Assembly (NCBI RefSeq): GCF_001611675.1
Contig: NZ_CP014766.1
Coordinates: 496,001-560,000, forward strand
Reading direction: 5' to 3'
Source of the DNA: Pontibacter akesuensis
GTDB lineage: Bacteria > Bacteroidota > Bacteroidia > Cytophagales > Hymenobacteraceae
Length of the DNA: 64,000 nt
Shown: in pieces, positions 17,589-26,566 of the stretch
Position numbering within the stretch: the first letter of the stretch is position 1
How the letters are laid out: every line of letters starts with the position of its first letter
Notes under the pieces: model-generated
The model's input: only the letters and a program-made list of their open reading frames with translations
Told to the model about the DNA's origin: nothing
Databases searched by the model: none
Program-made: the position numbers and the translations under genes

Positions 17589-19868
17589 TTACGCGCCTGC
17601 GTTCTGCTTCTGCTGCAAACGGATCAGGTTCAGTGCAGATCCGGCTTTAAACCACTCGATCTGTCCTTGGTTGTACGTATGGTTTACCATGAAGCTGTCC
17701 TGGCTTCCGTCGGAGTGGTGCAACACCACTTTCAGCGGCTTGCCTTCCTGGAAATCCTCCAGGCCAAGGATGTCGATTGTATCGGTTTCTTCGATCAGGT
17801 CGTAGTCTGCTTTGTTGGCAAACGTAAGACCCAGCATGCCCTGCTTTTTCAGGTTTGTTTCGTGGATACGCGCGAACGACTTCACGATAACGGCACGAAC
17901 GCCTAGGTGCCGTGGCTCCATGGCCGCGTGCTCACGGGAAGATCCCTCGCCATAGTTTTCGTCACCCACCACCACTGTACCGATACCGGCAGCCTTGTAC
18001 GTACGGGCAGTAGCTGGTACAGTATCGTAGCCACGCGTCATGTCGTTGTACACGTTGTTAGACTCACCGTTGAAGGCATTAATGGCACCGATCAACATGT
18101 TGTTAGAGATGTTGTCGAGGTGACCACGGTACTTCAACCACGGGCCAGCCATGGAGATGTGGTCTGTCGTACACTTGCCCTGCGCCTTGATCAAAAGCTT
18201 CAAACCTTTCAGGTCTGTGCCTTCCCATGGCTTAAAGCCTTCCAACAGTTGCAGACGGTCCGAAGCCGGGTCAACCACAACTTCTACTGTGCTGCCATCT
18301 TCGGCTGGTGCAGTATAGCCTGCGTCTTCCACGGCAAAACCGTTGAGCGGCATCTCTACACCTCTTGGCTCATCAAGTTTCACCTGCTGGCCATCTCTAT
18401 TTGTCAGGGTGTCAACAAGTGGATTGAATGTCAGGTCACCGGCAATGGCGAACGCCGTTACAATCTCTGGCGAAGCCACGAACGCGTGCGTGTTCGGGTT
18501 ACCGTCGTTACGCTTGGCAAAGTTACGGTTAAAGGAAGTGATGATCGAGTTCTTACGGGTAGGATCGTCAGTATGGCGTGCCCATTGGCCGATGCACGGA
18601 CCGCAAGCGTTTGCCAGTACCACGCCACCCATTTCTGCGAACGTATCCAACAGGCCATCGCGGGCAGTTGTGTAACGCACCAGCTCAGAACCAGGGGTGA
18701 TGGTGAACTCGGCCTTTGCCTCCAGGTTCTTCTCCACCGCCTGTGCAGCGATAGAGGCAGAACGTGTGATGTCTTCATAAGAAGAGTTAGTGCATGAGCC
18801 GATCAAACCCACCTCCAGTTTCGCTGGCCAGTTGTGCTCCTGCACTACAGCGGCAAATTGAGAGATTGGCCATGCTGCATCCGGTGTAAAAGGACCGTTT
18901 ACGTGTGGCTCCAGCGTAGTCAGATCAATCTCGATTAGTTGATCGTAGTAGGCAGCCGGGTCAGCTAAAACCTCGTCATCAGCACGAAGTACGTGTGCCA
19001 CTTCATCAGCCAACTGCACAATCTCCTCACGGTTAGTACCGTTCAGGTACACGCGCATTTTCTCATCGTAAGCGAATACGGATGTGGTAGCACCAATCTC
19101 CGCACCCATGTTACATATAGTGGACTTACCTGTACAAGACAAGTTCTCAGCTCCTTCGCCGAAATATTCTACAATGGCACCGGTACCGCCTTTCACAGTA
19201 AGTATACCAGCCACTTTCAGGATAACGTCTTTCGGTGCAGTCCAGCCGCTCATCTTGCCTGTCAGCTTCACACCGATTACTTTCGGGAACTTCAATTCCC
19301 AAGGCATACCGGCCATCACGTCCACGGCGTCAGCACCACCAACACCAATGGCGATCATACCCAAACCACCGGCGTTCGGTGTGTGGGAGTCTGTACCGAT
19401 CATCATACCACCCGGGAAAGCATAGTTCTCCAGTACTACCTGGTGAATGATACCTGCGCCCGGCTTCCAGAAGCCAAGGCCATACTTGTTCGATACAGAA
19501 GCCAGGAAGTCATAAACTTCTTTGTTCTCGTCGTAGGCGTCCTGCAAGTCAGAGTCTGCACCCACACGTGCCTGGATCAGGTGGTCGCAATGTACTGTGG
19601 AGGGCACTGCTACCTGCGGCTTTCCAGCCTGCATGAACTGAAGCAGGGCCATCTGTGCCGTAGCATCCTGCATGGCCACTCTGTCGGGCGCAAAATCCAC
19701 GTAAGACTTGCCACGCTCAAATCCCTGCTTTGCTGCACCATCGTACAAGTGTGCGTAGAGAATTTTCTCTGTCAGGGTAAGCGGACGGCCTACTGCCTGG
19801 CGGGCAGCATTTACGCGCTCTTCCATGCCGGCATATACTGCCCTGATCATTTCTAAATCAAATGCCAT
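17589..19868 (-). CDS. acn: Aconitate hydratase (mitochondrial-type)
   Basis: TCA-cycle enzyme that interconverts citrate and isocitrate through cis-aconitate with a [4Fe-4S] cluster. The 759 residues fit the mitochondrial-type aconitase rather than the roughly 900-residue AcnA type. Cluster ligands are Cys359 ([11 protein letters not shown]), Cys422 and Cys425 ([11 protein letters not shown]). Substrate-binding segments [21 protein letters not shown] and the swivelling-domain [17 protein letters not shown] are present. It is monocistronic: the nearest downstream gene is convergent and the upstream lipoprotein is divergent. A TAnnTTTG-type element lies 45 bp before the start. Confidence 0.96.
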   Translation of the reverse strand: MAFDLEMIRAVYAGMEERVNAARQAVGRPLTLTEKILYAHLYDGAAKQGFERGKSYVDFAPDRVAMQDATAQMALLQFMQAGKPQVAVPSTVHCDHLIQARVGADSDLQDAYDENKEVYDFLASVSNKYGLGFWKPGAGIIHQVVLENYAFPGGMMIGTDSHTPNAGGLGMIAIGVGGADAVDVMAGMPWELKFPKVIGVKLTGKMSGWTAPKDVILKVAGILTVKGGTGAIVEYFGEGAENLSCTGKSTICNMGAEIGATTSVFAYDEKMRVYLNGTNREEIVQLADEVAHVLRADDEVLADPAAYYDQLIEIDLTTLEPHVNGPFTPDAAWPISQFAAVVQEHNWPAKLEVGLIGSCTNSSYEDITRSASIAAQAVEKNLEAKAEFTITPGSELVRYTTARDGLLDTFAEMGGVVLANACGPCIGQWARHTDDPTRKNSIITSFNRNFAKRNDGNPNTHAFVASPEIVTAFAIAGDLTFNPLVDTLTNRDGQQVKLDEPRGVEMPLNGFAVEDAGYTAPAEDGSTVEVVVDPASDRLQLLEGFKPWEGTDLKGLKLLIKAQGKCTTDHISMAGPWLKYRGHLDNISNNMLIGAINAFNGESNNVYNDMTRGYDTVPATARTYKAAGIGTVVVGDENYGEGSSREHAAMEPRHLGVRAVIVKSFARIHETNLKKQGMLGLTFANKADYDLIEETDTIDILGLEDFQEGKPLKVVLHHSDGSQDSFMVNHTYNQGQIEWFKAGSALNLIRLQQKQNAGA

Positions 19869-19912
19869 AGTTTGCTATTATTAGTGTTTTATACTCTATT
19901 TATTTAAGTCTA

Positions 19913-19920
19913 CAAATGTA
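19913..19920 (-). promoter_or_regulatory. Candidate -7 element for acn
   Basis: Reads TACATTTG on the minus strand (exact TAnnTTTG), 45 bp upstream of the acn start. A TTG-type -33 element is not obvious. Confidence 0.4.
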
Positions 19921-20023
19921 CGAAATCTATATATCTCTAAAAACATTAGCACATATGAATATAGGTCGGTACATTAATATGCATGCAGAAGTGGCGGTAC
20001 GAGGAATTTAAAGACATTAGCGC

Positions 20024-20031
20024 TACTTTTG
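20024..20031 (+). promoter_or_regulatory. Candidate -7 element for the thioredoxin-fold lipoprotein
   Basis: TACTTTTG, an exact TAnnTTTG match, 28 bp before the ATG at 20060. The -33 position lacks a clear TTG. Confidence 0.42.
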
Positions 20032-20059
20032 CATCGCAATATTTCAAAAGGTTTACCAC

Positions 20060-21328
20060 ATGAAACATCACTTTATTAATACCCATACAAGCCTCTTTTT
20101 GTTATTAGTATTGATCATTACACAATTGGCAAGCTCTTGTTCTTCTATGGAATCTACCGAAAACACCATCCAAACCGGCACCTGGCGCGTTGCTCTGCAG
20201 CACGCCGAAGGAAAAGAAATCCCTTTCACCATGGAAGCCGAAGCGCAGGACGGGAAAACTGTTTTGTACCTGGTTAACGGGGAGGAGCGCATTCTGGTGG
20301 ATGACGTGCAGCAGCAGGGAGACTCTGTGAAAATAGGACTGCATATTTTTGATGCCGACCTGATCGCTAAAGTAGACGGAGATAAAATGGCCGGTCGCTT
20401 TGTGAAAAACGACACGCCAGAGCCGTACAGCGTGCCTTTCACCGCGGAGCACGGCAGCAAGCATCGCTTTACCACTGACCCGGCTCCCGCCACTTTCGAT
20501 TTCGGTGGCAAATGGGAAGTCGTTTTCTCTGACCGCGAGGGCGGCAGCTACAAGGCCATTGGTGTGTTTGAGCAGCAAGGCAACCAAGCTACCGGCACCT
20601 TTCTGACCGAAACCGGCGATTACCGTTACCTAGAGGGGCAAGTGGCCGGAAACGAGCTGAAACTTTCTACTTTTGATGGCAACCACGCTTACCTCTTCAC
20701 TTCCAAGCCAAACGGCGACAGCACCCTAACCGGTGATTTCTACTCTGGCATGAAAGGCTACGAGAGCTGGACGGCCAAACGCAACCCCAATGCTCAGCTA
20801 GCCAGTGCCGACACGCTGACGTACCTGAACCCTGGCTTCGAGACACTGTCCTTCACGTTCCCGAATCTGGAGGGCAAGAACGTTTCACTATCGGATGAGA
20901 AGTATAAAGGCAAGGTAGTGGTGGTGCAGCTACTGGGCTCGTGGTGCCCGAACTGCCTCGACGAGACACAGTTCCTGATCCCTTACTACAACGAGAACAA
21001 GGACCGCGGCATGGAGGTAATCGGACTTGGCTTTGAGCGCAGCGCCGAGTTTGAGAAAGCCGCCGCCCGCCTGCAGAAAATGAAAGACCGACTCGGCATT
21101 AACTATGATTTGCTGGTTGCCGGCACATCAGACAAGGAAGCCGCCGCGAAAGCCCTTCCAGCCCTTAACCATGTGCTCTCTTTCCCAACAACAATCTTCA
21201 TCGGGAGAGACGGCAAGGTGCGCAAGATCCACACAGGCTTTTCCGGACCAGGTACCGGCAAATACTACGAGGAATTTGTGGCTGATTTCAACAAGACAAT
21301 GGATGAACTGCTGGCGGAAAATAGATAG
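20060..21328 (+). CDS. TlpA/AhpC-like thioredoxin-fold lipoprotein
   Basis: 422-residue envelope lipoprotein: hydrophobic signal with lipobox LASSC (Cys27). A beta-rich N-terminal region of about 220 residues appears to contain two similar halves (TGTWRVALQH... and GGKWEVVFSD...). Residues 260-420 form a TlpA-type redoxin domain with WCPNC (Cys296, Cys299) and the cis-Pro segment SFPTTIFIGRDGKV. Proteins of this layout are thiol-disulfide reductases facing the periplasm; substrates are unknown. Monocistronic, with its own promoter-like element and terminator. Confidence 0.87.
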   Translation: MKHHFINTHTSLFLLLVLIITQLASSCSSMESTENTIQTGTWRVALQHAEGKEIPFTMEAEAQDGKTVLYLVNGEERILVDDVQQQGDSVKIGLHIFDADLIAKVDGDKMAGRFVKNDTPEPYSVPFTAEHGSKHRFTTDPAPATFDFGGKWEVVFSDREGGSYKAIGVFEQQGNQATGTFLTETGDYRYLEGQVAGNELKLSTFDGNHAYLFTSKPNGDSTLTGDFYSGMKGYESWTAKRNPNAQLASADTLTYLNPGFETLSFTFPNLEGKNVSLSDEKYKGKVVVVQLLGSWCPNCLDETQFLIPYYNENKDRGMEVIGLGFERSAEFEKAAARLQKMKDRLGINYDLLVAGTSDKEAAAKALPALNHVLSFPTTIFIGRDGKVRKIHTGFSGPGTGKYYEEFVADFNKTMDELLAENR

Positions 21329-21353
21329 CTAAATTTAGATCAGCATGAAGTAC

Positions 21354-21392
21354 AACCTCCCCCTCCTAAAAACAGGAGGGGGTTCTTTTTTT
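21354..21392 (+). terminator. Terminator after the thioredoxin-fold lipoprotein
   Basis: AACCTCCCCCTCCT/AGGAGGGGGTT stem with an A-rich loop, then a run of seven T. A typical Rho-independent terminator. Confidence 0.88.
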
Positions 21393-21461
21393 ATGCATCT
21401 ATGGTCTAATTTATACTTTCTGATACCCCTCTCCTGTTTTTGAGCCACAGCTAGTGTAGGA

Positions 21462-22085
21462 TTAAAACGGCTTACGCAGCCGCACAATCCGAAAAGCACC
21501 TCCCAGGGCAGCTGGCTCGTTTAGCTCCTGCTGTAGCGAAGTATGGCTGATGATGCTGCCCATACTTCGGTTGATGTCGGAGAAGAGGGTGCTGGCAACC
21601 TGGTTGAGCAGGCGGCGCAGTGCGGACGGCTTCTGTCCGTCGGGCAGGAATTTATCAAACACCATCACGGTGCCGCCTGGCTTCAGCACCCGCTCCACTT
21701 CCTTTATACAAGCCACTGGGTCCGGAATAACGGCAAGTATGAGGTGAAGCATGACAGCGTCGAAAGCGGCATCAGCGAAAGTCATTTTCTGCCCGTTCAT
21801 CACCTTTGCATCCACAGGTATTTGTAGCTTCTCCGCCCGCTGCTTCAGCTTGAAAATCATACCTGGAGTGATGTCATTAGCCGTGAGGTTGGTGCAGCCT
21901 TGCAGGTAGGGCAGATCGAGGCCGGTGCCGGCACCAAGTATAAGTATAGCATCCTCCGGCTTTGCACCCAACAGCTGCACTGAGCGCTTTCGATATTTCC
22001 GGAAGATACGGTCGGCCACAAAATCGTAAATGGGCAGGTATAAGGTATACCGCAGGCGGTTCCAGGTGTTGGTGTTGAGGCTCAT
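21462..22085 (-). CDS. Class I SAM-dependent methyltransferase
   Basis: 207-residue methyltransferase with the Rossmann-like SAM fold. Motif I is ILILGAGTGLDLPYL (residues 48-61), the acidic motif II region is TANDITPGM, and post-I/IV is AAFDAVMLHLILAVIPDP, followed by VLKPGGTVMVFDKFL. It most resembles phospholipid N-methyltransferase/UbiE-like enzymes (N-terminal RLRYTLYLPIYDFVADRIF). The substrate is not certain. It lies upstream of nothing co-directional within 100 bp except the acn-side spacer; the prenyl synthase gene is on the same strand 156 bp upstream. Confidence 0.8.
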   Translation of the reverse strand: MSLNTNTWNRLRYTLYLPIYDFVADRIFRKYRKRSVQLLGAKPEDAILILGAGTGLDLPYLQGCTNLTANDITPGMIFKLKQRAEKLQIPVDAKVMNGQKMTFADAAFDAVMLHLILAVIPDPVACIKEVERVLKPGGTVMVFDKFLPDGQKPSALRRLLNQVASTLFSDINRSMGSIISHTSLQQELNEPAALGGAFRIVRLRKPF

Positions 22086-22241
22086 TTTTTCATAGGTTTG
22101 TTTGCGTATGCAATACTACCTATCATCCGGTGTACCTCTGTTACAGAATTTTGGCGGATGCTTACAGAAATTTAAGATTGATGTTTCATCCACCTTACAC
22201 GTTGCGGACACAGAAACAATTAATAATCAACAAGCAGCAAT

Positions 22242-23219
22242 TTACTTCTCGCGCTCAATTGTGTAGGCAATCAGCTCCTCAAGCGAGCGACGGGATGGCG
22301 TATCGGGGAAAGTATGAAGTATGGCCAGTGCCTCTGCATGATAGTGATTCATCAGTTGCACCGTGTAGGCAATGCCACCGGACTTCTTCACGAAGTCAAT
22401 CACCTGTTGCACCCGCTTGCTTTCGCCGTTGTTGTTTTTGACGTTATAGATCACCTTTCGCTTCGTCAGCCAGTCAGCCTCGCGCAGGGCGTGGATCAGC
22501 GGCAGCGTCATCTTCTTTTCTTTGATATCGATGCCCACCGGTTTGCCGATTTCGGCCGTGCCGTAATCGAACAAGTCATCTTTTATCTGAAAGGCGATGC
22601 CTACTTTCTCACCGAAGAGGCGGGCTTTTTCCACATCCTCTTTACAGGCGCCGGCAGAGGCGGCTCCAACGGCGCAGCAGGAAGCAATCAGCGAAGCCGT
22701 TTTCTGGCGGATAATATCGAAATACACGCTTTCGTCGATGTCCAGCTTGCGTGCTTTTTCTATCTGTAGCAGCTCGCCTTCGCTCATCTCCTTCACCGCA
22801 TTCGATACAATCTTGAGCAGTTCGTAGTCGTCGTTTTGGAGGGAGAGCAGCAGGCCTTTGGAGAGCAGGTAATCGCCCACAAGCACGGCAATTTTGTTTT
22901 TCCAGAGGGCGTTAACGGAGAAAAAGCCACGGCGGTAGTTGGCGTCGTCCACCACGTCGTCGTGCACCAGCGTGGCCGTGTGCAGCAACTCAATCAGGGC
23001 GGCGCCGCGGTAGGTGGCTTCTGTTATACTTTGGTTGAAGAGTTTGGCGGAGAAGAACACGAACATCGGCCGCATCTGTTTTCCCTTGCGCTTGACGATG
23101 TAGCTCATAATCCGATCCAGAAGCAGTACGCGGGTCTTCATAGAGGCCCTGAACTTCTTTTCGAACTGCTGCATCTCGGGCGCAATAGGCGCCTGTATTT
23201 CTTTTAGGCTTATGCTCAT
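22242..23219 (-). CDS. Polyprenyl diphosphate synthase (ispB-like)
   Basis: Trans-isoprenyl diphosphate synthase that elongates allylic diphosphates with isopentenyl diphosphate, in Bacteroidota usually to make the menaquinone side chain. 325 residues. First aspartate-rich motif LVHDDVVDDANYRRG (Asp87-Asp92) and second FQIKDDLFDYG (Asp214, Asp215, Asp218) are intact. Small residues upstream of the first motif (ALIELLHTATLVHDD) fit a long-chain (heptaprenyl/octaprenyl) product rather than GGPP, but chain length is inference. It could also feed the carotenoid pathway 35 kb away only if it released short products, which is less likely. Confidence 0.88.
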   Translation of the reverse strand: MSISLKEIQAPIAPEMQQFEKKFRASMKTRVLLLDRIMSYIVKRKGKQMRPMFVFFSAKLFNQSITEATYRGAALIELLHTATLVHDDVVDDANYRRGFFSVNALWKNKIAVLVGDYLLSKGLLLSLQNDDYELLKIVSNAVKEMSEGELLQIEKARKLDIDESVYFDIIRQKTASLIASCCAVGAASAGACKEDVEKARLFGEKVGIAFQIKDDLFDYGTAEIGKPVGIDIKEKKMTLPLIHALREADWLTKRKVIYNVKNNNGESKRVQQVIDFVKKSGGIAYTVQLMNHYHAEALAILHTFPDTPSRRSLEELIAYTIEREK

Positions 23220-23590
23220 GTGTTACGTCCGCAATATTACTGCCTCCCAGAGTGGTTTCCAAACCTGCACCCGCAAAACATTCCCGGCGCCGGCAATTGA
23301 TTAACCCGTTTCGCTGCGAATGGTTAAGTTTAAGCCTGGAGTTAATCTGAGGCTGTGATTTTCCGGGGGTTATACTTGTGCGGGCGCTGCATGTTTTACT
23401 GAAGCGTTTTTAAAGAAGGAGACTATCGATGTTAAAAAATGTAGTCTTGAAAAATAACACGCATGATTTGACACTCCGGTTTCTATACTTCGTCATCCTG
23501 AACAAAAGAATCCCGTATCTTAGGCTACCTAATGCTATCACTCAAACTACCCGGGGCACCGGAATCGGGTAGATCAAAATAAACATCAGA
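23220..23590. other. Divergent intergenic region, no gene seen
   Basis: Spacer between the prenyl synthase and alpha/beta hydrolase genes. Two AAGTATA-type words on the minus strand are visible; no consensus promoter, hairpin or small gene is convincing. Confidence 0.45.
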
Positions 23591-24436
23591 ATGAAAGTTG
23601 ATTTTGTAGTATACCCCGACCACGGACGCGCCTTCACGGCGGATGCAACTTACTGGCCAGACGACACACCCAAACCCATCGTTATTTTTGCCCACGGGTT
23701 CAAAGGCTTCAAAGACTGGGGCCATTTTAACCTGTTGGCTACCTACTTCGCGGAGCAGGGTTTCGTGTTCCTGAAATTCAATTTTGCCTATAACGGCACC
23801 ACGGTTGAGGATGCCTCCGACATGCACGACATGGAGGCCTTTGGGCAAAACAACTTTAGCCTGGAGCTGGACGATATGCAGGCCCTGATCGAGCTGCTGC
23901 ACACAGACAACCCACCCATTCAAAAAAAGGAATTGGATTTAAGCCGCATCTACCTGATCGGGCACAGCCGTGGCGGAGGCGCCGTGATTTTAAAAGCCGC
24001 TGAAGAACCACGTGTAAAAGCTGTGGCTACCTGGTCGGCTGTAAGCGATTACGACAGCCGCTGGGATGAGCTGCAGATGGAGCAGTGGAAGGAGAGTGGT
24101 GTGCAGTACGTGCTGAATGGCCGCACCGGGCAGCAAATGCCGCTCTACTACCAGCTAGTGGAAGATTATTACCAGAACCAGCACCGCCTCGACATTCCAA
24201 CGGTGATAAAAAAGATGCAACAACCGCTGCTTCTGCTGCACGGCGAACAGGACGAAACCCTGCCCGTCCAGATGGCCCACGACCTGAAAAGCTGGAAACC
24301 TGATGCGGAACTGCACCTCATACCGGAGGCAAATCACTCTTTTGGCGGGCAGCACCCTTACCCGGAACAGGAGCTGCCTGAGGCAGCACGGGCTGCTGCG
24401 AATCTAAGTATAGCTTTCTTTCGCAAACATGCCTAA
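23591..24436 (+). CDS. Alpha/beta hydrolase (esterase-like)
   Basis: 281-residue cytoplasmic alpha/beta hydrolase. The oxyanion region is VIFAHGFKGFKDWGHF. Nucleophile Ser126 lies in IGHSRGGG. The acid is probably Asp in LLLHGEQDETLPV and the catalytic His is in PEANHSFGG. The fold and HGFKGFK segment resemble dienelactone hydrolase-like or prolyl-oligopeptidase-like esterases. Substrate unknown. Its last 8 bp overlap folK, so the two are translationally coupled. Confidence 0.85.
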   Translation: MKVDFVVYPDHGRAFTADATYWPDDTPKPIVIFAHGFKGFKDWGHFNLLATYFAEQGFVFLKFNFAYNGTTVEDASDMHDMEAFGQNNFSLELDDMQALIELLHTDNPPIQKKELDLSRIYLIGHSRGGGAVILKAAEEPRVKAVATWSAVSDYDSRWDELQMEQWKESGVQYVLNGRTGQQMPLYYQLVEDYYQNQHRLDIPTVIKKMQQPLLLLHGEQDETLPVQMAHDLKSWKPDAELHLIPEANHSFGGQHPYPEQELPEAARAAANLSIAFFRKHA

Positions 24437-24914
24437 GCTATACTTGCTTCTTGGCGGCAACCTCGGCGAGCGCACCTCCTACCTGCAACAGGCCCGGGAA
24501 AGTATAGCCGCACAGGTTGGAGGCATTCAGCACTGCTCAAAAATTTACGAAACTGCCGCTTGGGGAAAAACAGATCAGCCCAGCTTCCTGAACCAGGTAC
24601 TGGAGGTGAAAACTACGCTTGCCCCGGAGCAGGTACTGCAACATATAAACAATATTGAACAGGAGCTAGGGCGCGTACGGCTGGAGCACTGGGGCAGCCG
24701 CGTCATCGACATCGATATTCTTTTCTATGATTCCCTCGTGCTGCAAACACAGCGCCTCACCATTCCCCACCCGCAACTGCACAAGCGTAGATTCACCCTA
24801 CTGCCCCTGGCTGAAATTGCGCCCGAGCTGGTGCACCCGGTGCTAGAGACAAGTATAAAGCAACTGCTGCAGGAGTGTTCAGACACGCTGGAGGTGTGGG
24901 AATACAAAGTATAG
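24429..24914 (+). CDS. folK: 2-amino-4-hydroxy-6-hydroxymethyldihydropteridine diphosphokinase
   Basis: HPPK of folate synthesis: transfers pyrophosphate from ATP to 6-hydroxymethyl-dihydropterin. 161 residues, the usual length. Conserved segments are LLLGGNLGERTSYL, YETAAWGKTDQPSFLNQV, the ATP/Mg loop LGRVRLEHWGSRVIDIDIL (two metal-binding Asp) and the C-terminal IPHPQLHKRRFTLLPLAEIAP signature. It overlaps the hydrolase gene upstream. Confidence 0.95.
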   Translation: MPKLYLLLGGNLGERTSYLQQARESIAAQVGGIQHCSKIYETAAWGKTDQPSFLNQVLEVKTTLAPEQVLQHINNIEQELGRVRLEHWGSRVIDIDILFYDSLVLQTQRLTIPHPQLHKRRFTLLPLAEIAPELVHPVLETSIKQLLQECSDTLEVWEYKV

Positions 24915-24982
24915 CGTCTCGCGCTGAGTCTCAACAAAGTTCTTTCGAATCATTGCTAAAATATTCTCCAAAACGCACCTAC

Positions 24983-25546
24983 TTGAAAACTGAAAAAGAG
25001 AAAATGCATTCAGGGGAGCTCTATGATGCTCTCGACAAACAGCTTTCGAAAGAAAGATTACAGGCCCGGCTACTTTTGAAGGCGCTGAACGACAGCCGCG
25101 AAGACCAGGAAACGGAACGCGCTAAATTACTGAAAGAGCTTATTCCCAATGCCGGAGAAGGGCTGTGGATTCAACCTCCTTTTTACTGTGACTACGGCAC
25201 CAACATCCAAATTGGCGAGAGAGTGTTCTTTAACTTCAACTGCGTTGTACTTGACGTGATGCAGGTAACTATTGGCAGCAGATCACTATTTGGGCCAAAC
25301 GTACAGATTTACACCGCCACGCATTCCATGGATTATAAAGAAAGAGCATCAGGGCTAGAGTATGCAAAACCCATCACCATTGGCGAAGATGTATGGATAG
25401 GCGGCAGCGTGGTTATCTGTCCCGGCGTTACCATCGGCGACCGCAGCGTAATAGGCGCCGGCAGCGTCGTCGCCAAAGATATTCCTGCCAATGTTTTTGC
25501 AGCTGGTAATCCTTGCCGAGTTATTCGTGATTTAGCTAGAGAATGA
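24983..25546 (+). CDS. Maltose/galactoside O-acetyltransferase family protein, TTG start
   Basis: 187-residue hexapeptide-repeat acetyltransferase of the Maa/LacA family that transfers acetyl from acetyl-CoA to sugars. The N-terminal maltose-acetyltransferase domain (GELYDALDKQLSKERLQARLL) is followed by left-handed beta-helix repeats (IGERVFF, IGSRSLFGPNVQIYT, IGEDVWIGGSVVICPGVTIGDRSVIGAGSVV). The catalytic His is in TATHSMD. The TTG at 24983 gives (M)KTEKEKMHSGELYDA, which aligns exactly with the family N-terminus (MSTEKEKMIAGELY in E. coli Maa); an ATG seven codons later (25004) is the alternative. Confidence 0.85.
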   Translation: MKTEKEKMHSGELYDALDKQLSKERLQARLLLKALNDSREDQETERAKLLKELIPNAGEGLWIQPPFYCDYGTNIQIGERVFFNFNCVVLDVMQVTIGSRSLFGPNVQIYTATHSMDYKERASGLEYAKPITIGEDVWIGGSVVICPGVTIGDRSVIGAGSVVAKDIPANVFAAGNPCRVIRDLARE

Positions 25547-25628
25547 TAAGGAGAATCGTTGGTAGCACACATCTAAAAATAGTATTGCGTAGCAAAGCTG
25601 AAGGCTATACCTAAATTCAACATAAGGA

Positions 25629-26435
25629 TTAAACAACCGCTTGCTCCTCCGTCACTTGTTTTAATGTGCGAGTTGATTCCCTCCTGCCCCGAAGTATAAA
25701 GTATACGGCTGGCAGCATTAGCGCCGTGATAAGCAGGCTTACATAATTATACAGCGGCGCTTCCTGCACGTTTTCCAGTTGCCACATGCCTTGTCCGTCG
25801 AAGCCATACATTACCCTGTACATCATGTTGCCTCCCCAGTGCAGGCCCAGCGACATCCAGATAGCGCCGGTTTTATGAACAGTGTAAGCGAAAGCAAGAC
25901 CAAGTATGGTAGAGAATGTTAGGTTCAGAAAATCAAAGCCAGCATGAATGGAATCATCGAGGGCGTAAAGTACAGTGGCCGCGAAAACGTACCAGGCCAG
26001 CAGCTGCCGCCGCTGAAAATACGCAAACCAGTAGCCACGAATGGTAATATCGTTTAGAATAGAGGAAAAGAACATGGCCAAAAGCGCCTGCCCCAGCATA
26101 GGAAGTACAAACGATGGTTCGGCCATGCCCGCCACATCGAACTTGCCGAACTCATAAAAAACCAGGTACTTCAGCGCGTATACTGAAGAACCTAACACGA
26201 AGCCGATTCCCAGGTGTCGCAGCCATCCCCGCTGCCGCTGCATTCCAAGCGCATTCAAGCCCTCCAGCCTCAGCAGGTACTTGCTCACCAGAAACGCCAG
26301 TATAAAAAAGCAAGCCCAGTAGGCAAACCATGCCGGTACATTGCCCGCATCAAACATGTCTGTCGTAAGGTTTACGTACAGGCTCAGCAGCAAAAAGTAC
26401 CCGATCCAAATTGTCGTGGCAGGTCTTCTCTCCAT
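25629..26435 (-). CDS. CPBP-like integral membrane protein with degenerate catalytic motif
   Basis: 268-residue membrane protein with about seven hydrophobic segments, related to the CPBP (CAAX protease/bacteriocin-processing) family. The family's glutamates in EExxxR are replaced: here NDITIR (Asn128, Asp129, Arg133). The second and third motifs are retained as SIHAGFDF (His164) and LHWGGNMM (His199, Asn203). Loss of both glutamates predicts no classical protease activity. It could be a pseudoenzyme, or Asp129 may partly replace Glu. No operon partner; downstream 82 bp holds nothing obvious. Confidence 0.75.
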   Translation of the reverse strand: MERRPATTIWIGYFLLLSLYVNLTTDMFDAGNVPAWFAYWACFFILAFLVSKYLLRLEGLNALGMQRQRGWLRHLGIGFVLGSSVYALKYLVFYEFGKFDVAGMAEPSFVLPMLGQALLAMFFSSILNDITIRGYWFAYFQRRQLLAWYVFAATVLYALDDSIHAGFDFLNLTFSTILGLAFAYTVHKTGAIWMSLGLHWGGNMMYRVMYGFDGQGMWQLENVQEAPLYNYVSLLITALMLPAVYFILRGRRESTRTLKQVTEEQAVV

Positions 26436-26506
26436 TGTATAGGTGATAGAGTACAGGCTTTAAAAATAGTAAATTTCGTGTTTTTTTTTAGCCCTGAACA
26501 TATCAT

Positions 26507-26543
26507 AAATGCCCTCCCCGGCACCAGGCCAGAGAGGGCATTT
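26507..26543 (-). terminator. Hairpin after fabD
   Basis: AAATGCCCTC/GAGGGCATTT 10-bp stem with a 17-nt loop, 24 bp beyond the fabD stop codon. The T-tract is weak. Confidence 0.55.
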
Positions 26544-26566
26544 ACACGCTGAGTTTGCGTTGGAGC

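Noticed and set aside
17907-18797. Long plus-strand frames inside the aconitase gene
   Set aside because: Antisense to a fully conserved aconitase with intact cluster ligands; typical of GC-rich codon-bias shadows.
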